This document shows positions 1 through 8,037 of a stretch of DNA of 12,117 bases, in pieces. Position numbers and translations under genes: made by a program. The notes beneath the pieces are model-generated. The model searched no databases, was not told where the DNA came from, and worked only from the letters and a program-made list of their open reading frames with translations. Every line of letters starts with the position of its first letter. The first letter of the stretch is position 1. The stretch is from Larix sibirica (lineage: Eukaryota > Streptophyta > Pinopsida > Pinales > Pinaceae), in NCBI GenBank assembly GCA_004151065.3, contig NWUY0300032459.1, forward strand, positions 8,139-20,255, in the 5' to 3' direction.

Positions 1-1130
1 AAACAAACACTACAGGCTTAACGCCCGAATGGGTTGAGGATTTCATCCTCCCCAAGCTGCCAGTCAGCTCACAAACATCACAACGGTGGTCACTATCCAT
101 AGCCTTACATTCAACATGAAGTCTCGACTAAGAACCTAAGAAGGACAAACAGTCACCTAACCGAAGTCATCAGGGAAACCATCGAATCTTACCAGTTGAA
201 GAAGCCACATCATGACAAAAGCTTTAACCCAAATAACTTACAGTTGTGAAGTACCTGCCATAAAATCAGTCGAGGTTTAAAAGGATGCATTTTACAACCT
301 TGAACTCATGTAATAGGTAACAGTACATTCCAGAAAATGAAGACATTACCTTCACAATAGCAACATTGGTTCGAACCTACAACCGACGAGATTCCTTAGC
401 CCTTTTAAACTATCAAACCAGTGTAGTTAAACCTCGAAGGATATTCAACCCTTCCCTGCAAGTCATGGAATTGAATCAAAGGAAGGAGTCCTCAAGAACT
501 AGCTTCAAAGCAGAACACCACTACAACCGGCGTGATTTTCCTGATACATTCCAATACCAAAACAATGCAGTAAAATTCCACACCGGAGCTCGGCTCTTAA
601 GCTATCAACAGGTATCAGAAACCACCCCCAGATCACGGTTTCAAATCATGGGAGAATCTCCCAAAAACCTGCTAGCAAAACCCTACAACCTCGCAGGCCT
701 GTCGGCCTCTCCACCAAGCCCAATAACACCAAATGAATGAAAAGAACAACCTCGACGAAGACGTAGTGGGAAGGACTAGGGTTTAAGACCCAAACCCGAG
801 GTAATACTAAATCAATGGCAGAGATCTAGCCAGCATTGCACAACAAATTTCGAAGCACCAACTGCATTAAAACCATATTTATTACCACCTTCACCGTGGA
901 TACCAACTCAGCGTAGTGACAGGTCCAACATTGTACAACTCGACGAGGTGGTATTACATTTATGAAGTCTTCACATATTTTCTATCCACGATAGCATCCA
1001 TCGGGACATCCACCGAGAAGAGAGTTAATGCCGAGACTGGATACGACTACCTGACAGCATGTAATCATTAACACATTTATTGTTATGTCTCTATCAAAGT
1101 TGGCACGAAGACCTTGGGTTACAACCTATA
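1..1130. other. Unrecognised block with higher GC than the rest of the left half
   Basis: This stretch is visibly richer in G and C, and in CG dinucleotides, than the AT-rich DNA that follows from about 1130. A + strand open frame of 124 codons (366-740) gives a basic, Asn/Gln/Ser-rich product with no domain I recognise. Two of its segments resemble each other (YNRRDSLALLNYQ and YNRRDFPDTFQYQ), and the DNA beneath them is a diverged direct repeat offset by about 143 bp (starts 378 and 521). The minus strand is no more convincing as coding sequence. A small perfect hairpin, GAGGAT-TTC-ATCCTC, lies at 36-50. It could be a transposon leader, a decayed coding region or host DNA. I assign no function. 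Confidence 0.4.
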
Positions 1131-1205
1131 TAATTTCATAATATCGTTAGTCCATAGTCGTGAACTTTGGAATTGTTTAAATGAGGTATCAAATGATATT
1201 TAAAG

Positions 1206-1424
1206 TTGCACATATAGTTAATATTTCATATTGTCTAATGCATCAGACCTTCACTCATAGATTTTGCATGTATAATTACATATAGTTCATGCACGAAGAA
1301 ATTGGTTACCATTGCATATAGTTATACACTATAGGATATGCATAGGACTTGCATATAGTTCACATACCATAAGAAATGTAAGGTTTTTGCATATAGTCAT
1401 GTTTTCATATATGCATTTATTCAA
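1206..1424. repeat. Degenerate tandem array, period about 36-38 bp
   Basis: The core TTGCATATAGTT recurs at 1312-1323, 1349-1360 and 1387-1398 (last copy ending TC). A variant TTACATATAGTT sits at 1276-1287 and TTGCACATATAGTT at 1206-1219. The starts 1276, 1312, 1349 and 1387 are spaced 36, 37 and 38 bp, and the gap from 1206 to 1276 is about two periods, with a decayed unit between. The sequence between cores is poorly conserved and AT-rich. No coding potential is seen. It lies just after the base-composition change at about 1130. Confidence 0.75.
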
Positions 1425-1823
1425 TAGTATGTGTATTGTCACATTATAGTAATATTATAATATATCATAGGAAATAAAAACAAATCAAGGAAATGCATGA
1501 GTCACATAGTTTACAACTATGAACATTAGATGAATTCANCCTCTTTCTTGAGCAATTGTCTTTAGGTCTTCTTCCATTTTGCAGGAACTTAATGTCCACT
1601 CCCATGGAACTCTTTTAGCACAATTTTCCACCACACCATAGATCCATAAGATAGATCCACCTAGTGGAATTTCCTGTTCCATTTGTATCAACTTCTATGG
1701 GAGTGGGAGTTCATCACTCCTCCCCATTATTTACACATAAGTTGTTGGTTCCTATCCTACAACTCCTCTAAGCATGCATGTGCTTCCCATAAATATGAAT
1801 CACCCATCTCATGTATGGGATGC
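1425..1823. other. AT-rich noncoding stretch with one undetermined base
   Basis: No gene, RNA or clear repeat is seen here. Base 1539 is an N, so the assembly or read was uncertain at that point. The short open frames that overlap this stretch (from 1683 and 1774) have no recognisable product and lie across AT-rich sequence. Confidence 0.6.
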
Positions 1824-1901
1824 ATGTTATTTACCTGTTGTTATGTTCCTTATTTCTTACCTGCTAATATGTTCCATGTTTGTTACCTATTGTTCTGATC
1901 C
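1824..1901. repeat. Three tandem copies of a 26-bp unit
   Basis: Units at 1824-1849, 1850-1875 and 1876-1901 are exactly 26 bp each and align without gaps. All share TTACCT in the middle (with CTT or TGT variants before it) and end in GTTCC or GATCC. Divergence between copies is moderate, so the array is old. It is short enough to have arisen by replication slippage. Confidence 0.75.
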
Positions 1902-2160
1902 ATTGATAATTCTCTACCAAGTTCCATTCTATCTTAGAAAACAATTCCACATAGTGGAAGACTTCATTCTTATGTTGCGCCACTCTGGTTTGCTCATCAT
2001 CTTGTATTTAACATCATCATGAAAGTACCATCATGGATAATATGCAATCATACATATTCAATTTCACATATGGAATGTTCATATACCATCATATAACTTT
2101 TTCCCAAAGTTCAAGTTACTTTGGAACCTACCCACATTGAATAATGACTTGTCCAATCTA
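1902..2160. other. AT-rich noncoding stretch
   Basis: No gene or RNA is recognised. The segment near 2101-2130 (CCCAAAGTTCAAGTTACTTT) weakly resembles the ends of the following 193-bp repeat, so a third, more decayed unit may begin here. I could not establish that by eye. Confidence 0.4.
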
Positions 2161-2540
2161 GCTCAAAGGCTCTACTTTGCTCACATTTTGATATAACCCA
2201 AAATATATTTCAAAAATAAGAACCTTTCATTATATTCTCATCATATTTCCAATTAAGATATCCATATTCCATTCCAAGCCTACAACTGAAAGTTGCATCC
2301 CTCCAAAATTTGCAAGTTCACCCAATTTTGCAATATTCCTCGTTTAATTAAGCCCAAAGGCTTTGTTTTGTTCACTTTATGAAATAAATAGAAATATATT
2401 TCATCAATTAAAAATATTGGTTGTATTCCCCCATGCATTACCTTCCCATGACTGTACACATTCTTGATTATGGATTCTGAGCTAAAAGTTACAGTTCCCC
2501 AAAGTTAGCACTTTTTTCCCAATTCGGCCATGTTCCTATA
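2161..2540. repeat. Diverged direct duplication, offset about 191-197 bp
   Basis: Three anchors recur in the same order. GCTCAAAGGCT at 2161 matches GCCCAAAGGCT at 2352 and is followed in both by TTTG-TCAC and then AATATATTTCA. CTGAAAGTT at 2286 matches CTAAAAGTT at 2482. CCCAATTTTGCAATATTCCT at 2321 matches a CCCAATTCGGCCATGTTCCT-type segment at 2518. The offsets 191, 196 and 197 show one tandem duplication with small indels. No coding potential is seen. Confidence 0.7.
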
Positions 2541-3289
2541 GTTGCTCTGAATCTCAGAGACCAACTTCTGAGACCTGCACAAAAAAATGGAAACTAGAAA
2601 AAAATTTATATTGAGAACTCATATACCATATGATTCTAAGTACTTAGGAACCTTCATATCCTTGATCCGATGCTCCATTCATTTTCTATAAAATTATAAT
2701 CCTGTCTTAGCAAAAATTGTTAATTCACAAATGGAGCAAAACTAGAAAAAATTCCTCTAACCAAACTTGTCTGTCTCAATGAGTAGGTAAAATGTTGAGT
2801 TCATATATTTTTGTGTTTTCTACATCTTGGGTCACTTTTACCACCTTGACGTTTTCCAAAATCAACAAAAGCACACCCAAAAATAGTGGTTTTTTCCCTT
2901 GTTTTGCACCTCTGCTCCAAACCCTTTGGAATTTGGCCAAAATCAACATGGGTTATTTATGTGCATGGGAAATGACAGTGCCATAAACATTTCAGCCCCA
3001 ACAAGGCCCCCATACAATCATTGTGTTGGTCTTCAAATACCACTATTTCCCTTTTTCAAGAAAACTAGAGTAAAACATACTCATGCCCCTGTTTGTCACT
3101 CTTGTAGCCCTCTTCATTGTTGACAAAAACCCAACATTTCATCAAATTTTGAGTTATTTTGCTCCTGTTATGGCTAAATTGAGTTTTTGGCTCCATAATT
3201 TGTTTTAACCTTTTCTAATTTTGTTGATGTAGAATGACACATGGCTACCTATGTGGTAATGGGGTCCTATGTGTCATCACTAGATGTGG
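2541..3289. other. Noncoding stretch without a recognised feature
   Basis: Two overlapping short open frames (2792-2986 and 2899-3123) have no recognisable domains, and I treat them as chance. A-rich runs near 2581 and 2745 (both containing AAACTAGAAAAAA-like text) hint at another decayed repeat. A short imperfect inverted repeat, GACACAT (3236-3242) against ATGTGTC (3269-3275), is also present. Confidence 0.45.
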
Positions 3290-3340
3290 CCATGTCATTC
3301 ATTGCCTCTTCCATGTCATTCATTGCCTCTGCCATGTCAT
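3290..3340. repeat. 21-bp tandem repeat, about 2.4 copies
   Basis: CCATGTCATTCATTGCCTCT occurs at 3290 and again at 3311 with only the 21st base different (T or G). A third partial copy, CCATGTCAT, starts at 3332 and then diverges. The near identity of the first two units marks this as the youngest small array in the left half. In one + frame it encodes a short repeat (HVIHCL), but no real protein is supported. Confidence 0.85.
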
Positions 3341-3494
3341 TTTTCGTCAACAAAATTCATCTAACTCATTGCAGCCCCTTTTAAACTTTGTAGTTGATCT
3401 CCGCCATTTATATGCTTTTCCAATCAATCTTGTCCATTTACACCACTACCTTCACCCTTTTCCGATGATGAGATCTAAGCAGTTGATCCAATTT

Positions 3495-4135
3495 GTACGA
3501 TCAAATCTAGATCATTTGTGGTGATGCCACGGCGTGAGATCCCAATTTTCTTCTTTTGTGCAAATAACTCAAATCATCCCATCTAGTGATCCCAACTTAA
3601 TCTTATCCATTCATGGACATACCCTTTGTGTTAAATCTCATGTAACGTATCTTGCGCGAGTGGTCGGGATCTTACATATCAAACATGCATGATCAACCCT
3701 AGACATTCATGGGAGGACCTCGAGACAAGGTATGAGCACCTCCTATTTGCACAAATAGTCAATATCATGAGATGGAACATGCACGATCAACTCTTAGCTA
3801 TTCGCGGGAAGACCCCTGATGATAAACTTCACACACTTAAGTTTGTGCGAATGGTGTAGACCTAATGAGGGAAATTTGATAAATTAATCAAGGCCATTCA
3901 TGGAGGACCATTCGTGGAGGAATCCCCTCTAATTATCGGTGATCATGTTTTGTTGCATGAATGGATCAAATTTAAGGATCTAACTTACACGATTTAATCT
4001 AGGTCATTCGTGAAGGACCCCCCTCTGTTAATCTCTAATCTTGTCTTTTTGCACGAACAATGTAGATTTGCAAAGATAACTTGCATGATCTAATATGAGC
4101 CATCCATGACATAAACTAGTTCATGTATGTCTTAT
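3495..4135. repeat. Satellite-like tandem array, period about 96 bp, 6-7 degenerate units
   Basis: Two independent anchors define the array. The first, of the form TTG(C/T)(A/G)C(G/A)AA, starts at 3556, 3652, 3747, 3843, 3953 and 4049, giving spacings of 96, 95, 96, 110 and 96 bp. The second, of the form GCACGATCAA followed by a CCATTCGTGGAGGACC-like segment, lies at 3495, about 3596, 3687, 3781, 3882, 3987 and 4083. The single 110-bp spacing is explained by a 14-bp local duplication at 3894-3921. Units differ at many sites but indels are rare. No coding frame runs through it. It could be a satellite seed or an internal array of an LTR element. Confidence 0.85.
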
Positions 4136-4995
4136 GTAGATGCCACCCACACATCTGACTCATGTTTAGCACTCCCACCTGTAAATCTCTTCCACATGGT
4201 TCATCCACGTCATAACCCCCTATCCACTTGGCACTTTTGGGGCCCACATCAAATTTTCAAAGAATTAGAAATTTTATAAATGCGTAAATTTTAATTTGCC
4301 AACAGGTGGCTAATACGAAATTACACCTGGTCTTTTCCTCCATTCTATTAATTTTTCTCAACTAATAGAACTAGTAATTTTGGCACTAGTTTGAATTCTT
4401 GCTCGAATTCCTCGTAGCTAATTTTTCCATTCACGAATTGTTACTACCAACTCTCATGTTGGTTCTAAAAAATAACATTTGACCATTCGAAACCAAGAAT
4501 TCTATCACGGGTATTTCTCCAAACAGTTTACTTGTGGAATGTATTTTTTTCACCTAAATTTCAGAGAACCAATTAAAACTCAATAAATTGCTTCTGCTAC
4601 CTTCCATATTCCCCACAATCATTCAAACAACTACTCAGTCCTTTGATTTTAGCCTTGAATTAAACATCTGGAGGATTTAACGTGGTTTTTCCCAAACTTT
4701 CTCATACATATTTCATCGAACACTTCCCTTACAAAATTGACTTCTTCCCATAGTAGCCAATTTAGGCCCATATTACTCTGGTTCTACAACCTAGGGCTCT
4801 ATCAAACCACCATATAACAATTTCAAACATAAATTATCTCTAGCATAGCCATTACCCAATTTGTAGGCATATGCAACATGAATTTCCCAATTTTTTTCTC
4901 ATTCATGAGATTTGTGAAATACTTCATGTGCAACCTATAACTTATCCATGTGCATATAAGTTATGGCCCATGCAGTCCTAGTGTTGTAACATGTG
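4136..4995. other. AT-rich noncoding stretch between the 96-bp array and the primer site
   Basis: No gene, RNA or convincing repeat is seen on either strand. If the minus-strand LTR element is real, this is the first part of its leader downstream of the primer-binding site. No gag-like frame begins here. Confidence 0.5.
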
Positions 4996-5007
4996 CCTCT
5001 GATACCT
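4996..5007 (-). other. Candidate primer-binding site (initiator tRNA-Met type)
   Basis: The minus strand reads AGGTATCAGAGG. Ten bases (GGTATCAGAG, 4997-5006) match the usual plant primer site TGGTATCAGAGC, which is complementary to the 3' end of initiator tRNA-Met. It starts three to four bases inside the proposed LTR end at 5011, the spacing normal for Ty3/gypsy and Copia elements. The flanking T is changed to A and the final C to G. Its position next to an LTR-like end makes a chance match unlikely. Confidence 0.6.
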
Positions 5008-5381
5008 CTTTGTCATGTACCCAACCACCCCTTTAACACTTTTGAGGTGACAGGGTACTATGTTTACGACTATTAACGAAAATTTCTGCTCTGATGCTTC
5101 ATTCAAATTTCCATCATTAGACTTTCTATACCATTAAATTTTAACATCAAAAGTACATATATAGCAATCTAATAATTAAATTATCATTGTAAAACCTACA
5201 AAAATTCCTACCATGAATGCAACCATACCATGGCCAGTAAATCCATGCACAAAAATATCTCGTCATAGGCAATTAAGTAACATATAGCATAAATTATAAC
5301 CATGGCATTCACACAAAATTGAGAAACTTGTCTTTTTAAAGGGAAATGGTCCCAAAGTGGTCGTAGACCAAAGACATTCCT

Positions 5382-5850
5382 CCCAACCATAGGCACTCTA
5401 CCATACTTGTTATTTCTATGGAAAAGGCCACCCACAAGCTAGGGCTATCATTCCACAAGGGGCTAAATCTCTCGAGTCCTCCATTAAACCCATAACTCAT
5501 CCTCCACAACATGGGGAATAGCAAAAAATCAAACACATATCTAGTGCCAAGGCCATTTACCTTTGTTCCAATCCCTAGAACTCCTCCACCATCGGCCTAC
5601 ACCATACAAGGAATGGGACCACTATCCCAATTCCCTTTCAATGCTCCAACAAAGGTCGGCCAGTGAATCTCAGTGATAGGAATTATCTAGTGCCAAACCC
5701 CATCTACAATTGCCCCAACCCACTAGCACTCATCCCCCATCAAACTGCATATAAACAAAAGGAATGGGACCCCTTCTTTGCTCAATGGTCCCTCGGGTTA
5801 TCCCCATTCCCTTCCAGTGCTCCAGCATAGGCCATCCAGGGAGTCTCTAT
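5382..5850. repeat. Degenerate tandem duplication inside the LTR, offset about 147-176 bp
   Basis: Several anchors recur in order: TCTAGTGCCAA at 5540 and 5686, a CCAACCCACTAG-like text at 5567 and 5714 (with a weaker third copy at 5382), GAATGGGACC at 5611 and 5762, TTCCCTTTCAATGCTCCA at 5631 with its match at 5807, and GGTCGGCCAGTGAATCT at 5654 matching 5830. Offsets grow from 146 to 176 because the second unit holds about 25 extra bases near 5775-5800. Internal duplications of this kind are common in plant LTRs. Confidence 0.7.
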
Positions 5851-6158
5851 GTCAGGGCTCCTAAGACCTTAGTTATAGGATAGGTTTTCTCAAGCACAAT
5901 ATCCTATGGGTGATGGATATAATGAATGATTGAATCCCATAATGAATCTGCATCTAACTCAATTTTCACATTATATATCAATGGATTTAACTTTCCATGT
6001 GGCACTCAATAAAACATGGATGAAATCATTATGTAATGTTTCCAAGCAAAGGATAATGACTTAGATTAATAAGTCACTATGGTCATCTCCCCCTTAGATC
6101 CTCATTCTCACTTCCCCCACTTGTGGAATCATATCACTCCCACGTCGTCTTTATCCTT

Positions 6159-6165
6159 CTTTATA
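6159..6165 (-). promoter_or_regulatory. Possible TATA box of the LTR
   Basis: The minus strand reads CATATAAAGAAGG here, about 140 bases inside the LTR start. That is a plausible place for an LTR promoter. It rests on the motif alone in an AT-rich region, so it is weak. Confidence 0.25.
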
Positions 6166-6306
6166 TGTAGCCTTTAGGGATTTTATATTAATATCATTGT
6201 ACATCATTACAATACATTTGATCATCCTAGACCATTATGTTCAACTTCTAGCCATTTAATGGTTACACGCATCATTATTTTTCGAGGTCAAAAATAGGGT
6301 GTTACA

Positions 6307-6311
6307 TGTCA
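6307..6311. other. Possible target-site sequence TGTCA at the LTR/LINE junction
   Basis: TGTCA lies immediately outside the LTR start and recurs at 5011-5015. If 5016-6306 is a solo LTR, the two are its target-site duplication. If the element continues to the left, only this copy is the target site and the other end lies outside the window. Confidence 0.4.
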
Positions 6312-6662
6312 GAACTTAAACACTTTGGAATTGGTACTATGGGTACGTAGATCTTATGCCAGATAGCAGACCTAATGTCATCAACTGTACTCTATCTAGG
6401 GAAGGAACAATGTTTGCATTAGAAAACCCTTTCTCCTTAGGAATTGGTTGATTGTATTTTTGAAGGTTTTTACCATGATTATCAAAATCCTTAAAAATCC
6501 TCTCTAGGGTTTGTGGGTGGTCGAATCTGCTTAAAATAGCTTCGTAGCTATGTTCCAAGGGTTTCATATTTGGGTTCAAATCAATGGCATAATGTTCTTC
6601 AGCCTTATGGCAGTGAGGTATTATTGAAGGTTGGGGAGGACGTCGGAGTTTCATAGATATTA

Positions 6663-8030
6663 GAGTTTGAGGTTTGAACCTTGGTTGGCAGATTCTTTCG
6701 TAGGAGGGTTTACATGGATTCATTGAACACCTAGGCTCAAAGAATGTGGACTCCTGGGATTGGCTATAGCCAGATTATCCAACATATGGCCTTGGGTTAG
6801 CTAGGGTTTATATTTAGGTGGAAGGAGGATGCTTCGTGGATATTGCATCAATGTTATTTTTTGGACAAGAATTTGTTGGTACTTAAAGTATGGCATCCCC
6901 TCTTCAATCCCTGGGAAGATCACATTACTAACACCCATGTTTAGGTTAAGTTACCTCACTTTTTGATTGAATTATAGAATGAGGAGGGATTGAAACCAAT
7001 TGGCAACACTCTAGGTAAGTTCATTGCAGTTGATGATAATCTCTTTAACTATTCTACTTGCTTGGTGGCATGTATTTTGGGGTCAAGATTGATATTCAAC
7101 AAAGACTTTTTGACATGATGGAACTAGTGGTCGAGGGACATTCCTACATTCATCCCTTAAATTATATAAACATCCATTTTCAAGGTGCTCATTGCCATCG
7201 ATATGGCCATATATTAGCAGACTGTGATTTACCATTTCAGAAGCAGGTGTGGAAAATTAAAAGACAACAGGTGTTGAATGAGAAGGTGGTTAGTCAAGAG
7301 TGATCAAAGAATTGTTTGGGGGATGGTAAGGACTTGAGGGTTTCAACTAAATAAGTAGAGTAGATGGGAATATCTGGTCCTCATCCATCAAGAAGCACTC
7401 TAAATGAATTAATAGTGGGTGATGTCTCAATTTCATTAATCATTGAATATTGACTATGGGAAGAGCAAAGGGTCATAACAAAGAAGGTTTTCAATGAATT
7501 TGATATCTCTTCCTCCCAATTGACTCATTTGGAGGCTCTCTGGAATGAAACGACTATGTCATCAAGCATTTGAGTATGTATTCAGAGGAATAATTTCCCT
7601 CGTTGTTAAATGCTAACAATAGATATCTCCCTATTTCCCCTCATCGAAATTCCAAGAGACTATATCCTTCTTCTTATGATCCATTATTGGATAAAAAATT
7701 ATAATGCTTTGGGTGAAGGGAAGGGAATTGATGTTTTCTCTATTGAATTGTTTATTGATTCAAACCCTTTCAACCACTCCTTACATCCCTCTGATGGGCA
7801 TACATCCTCTTCGTGAGGTTGTGGCCCATACCATTTGATATCTAGATGGAATTCTCGGGTTTCTAGGGTTTGCAGGGTTTGGGGGTTAGATATTTAGAAG
7901 GAGGTAGGTGATCCTAACATGGTGAGGAATTTTGAAACTAAGCATGCATAAGAGAAGAAATCTAGGGAAGTGGGTTAGGGTAGTAAAATTTTTATATATG
8001 TGGTTCTTGGAGTAAGAAATCCCCCTAAGA
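6663..8030 (+). pseudogene. LINE ORF1 remnant (DUF4283-like gag protein with CCHC zinc knuckle)
   Basis: ORF1 proteins of plant LINEs bind the element RNA. In the frame beginning at 6663, a DUF4283-like segment is readable with TLVGRFFRRR (6678-6707), LGFIFRWKEDASWILHQ (about 6801-6851), VWHPLFNPWEDH (6888-6923), VKLPHFLIEL (6945-6974) and IGNTLGKFIAVDDN (about 6999-7040). Around 7073 the frame changes, and the second frame carries KIDIQQRLFD and the zinc knuckle. In-frame stops lie at 6675, 6732, 6798, 6942 and 6975; most fall where the family has Trp. The frame may extend left to 6312, where the LTR element interrupts it. A basic stretch ending EKKSREVG near 7950-7975 could be the C-terminal tail. 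The 128-codon minus-strand frame at 6337-6723 is only the antisense of this region. Confidence 0.8.
7184..7225 (+). other. Zinc knuckle of ORF1, first Cys lost
   Basis: The frame reads GAHCHRYGHILADC. The second Cys, the His and the last Cys of the C-x2-C-x4-H-x4-C pattern are present with correct spacing. The first Cys is Gly (GGT at 7184-7186), one base from TGT. Zinc knuckles of this kind bind nucleic acid, and this one could not coordinate zinc normally. Confidence 0.75.
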
Positions 8031-8037
8031 TGGATTT
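7304..8037 (+). other. ORF1 C-terminal tail and inter-ORF spacer of the LINE
   Basis: This stretch holds no recognised domain. A 68-codon frame at 7610-7816 has no identifiable product and is most easily read as decayed ORF1 tail. In the same frame after its stop, a hydrophilic stretch runs to about 8000. CTAGGGTTT-like text at 7860-7887 resembles plant telomere repeats only loosely. Confidence 0.45.

Larger units (their letters stand above)
1..6306 (-). mobile_element. Candidate minus-strand LTR retrotransposon, partial, apparently noncoding body
   Basis: This entry groups the LTR (5011-6306), the primer-binding site (4996-5007) and the DNA to their left as one element read on the minus strand. 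What is seen is an LTR-like start, a primer-site match just inside it, and about 5 kb of leftward DNA with no recognisable gag, protease, reverse transcriptase or integrase on the minus strand. That DNA contains several tandem arrays of different period. Coding-poor bodies of this size are known from LARD elements and from elements with very long leaders. The left boundary is not visible: no second LTR or polypurine tract was found, and the GC-richer block at 1-1130 may be something else. If 5016-6306 is instead a solo LTR, the left half is unrelated flanking DNA. Confidence 0.4.
5011..6306 (-). mobile_element. Candidate 5' LTR, about 1.3 kb, minus orientation
   Basis: Read on the minus strand, the LTR opens with TGTAACACCCTATTTTTGAC, a start typical of plant LTR retrotransposons. 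It ends in ...GTACATGACA, giving TG...CA termini. Directly inside lies the primer-site match. An alternative end at 5016 (...GGGTACA) would leave TGTCA at 5011-5015, identical to the TGTCA at 6307-6311, as expected for a solo LTR with a 5-bp target duplication. The two readings conflict because a solo LTR should not be followed by a primer site. I favour the 5' LTR. It contains an internal degenerate duplication (5382-5850), and no protein is encoded. The minus-strand frames at 5208-5536 are not recognisable. Confidence 0.6.

Noticed and set aside
368-377. GGTTCGAACC, a perfect 10-bp palindrome resembling a tRNA B box
   Set aside because: No acceptable A box at the right distance upstream and no cloverleaf can be drawn, so it is neither a tRNA nor a clear SINE.
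366-740. 124-codon open frame on the + strand
   Set aside because: Not called as a gene: no recognised domain, a low-complexity composition, an internal diverged repeat in the DNA and no flanking gene signals that I can support.
3234-3524. 96-codon open frame rich in His, Cys and Ile
   Set aside because: The pattern comes from the 21-bp tandem repeat and runs into the 96-bp array; no domain is seen.
3495-4135. Could the 96-bp array be a CRISPR array?
   Set aside because: The whole unit is repeated rather than a short repeat with unique spacers, and the sequence is clearly from a plant nuclear genome.
5208-5536. Overlapping minus-strand frames inside the LTR
   Set aside because: They overlap each other in different frames and match no known protein; LTRs are normally noncoding.
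6337-6723. 128-codon open frame on the minus strand
   Set aside because: It is the antisense of LINE ORF1, which reads as DUF4283-like protein on the + strand; its own product matches nothing.
7855-7890. CTAGGGTTT-like text resembling plant telomere repeats
   Set aside because: The spacing is irregular and no two exact TTTAGGG units stand in tandem.
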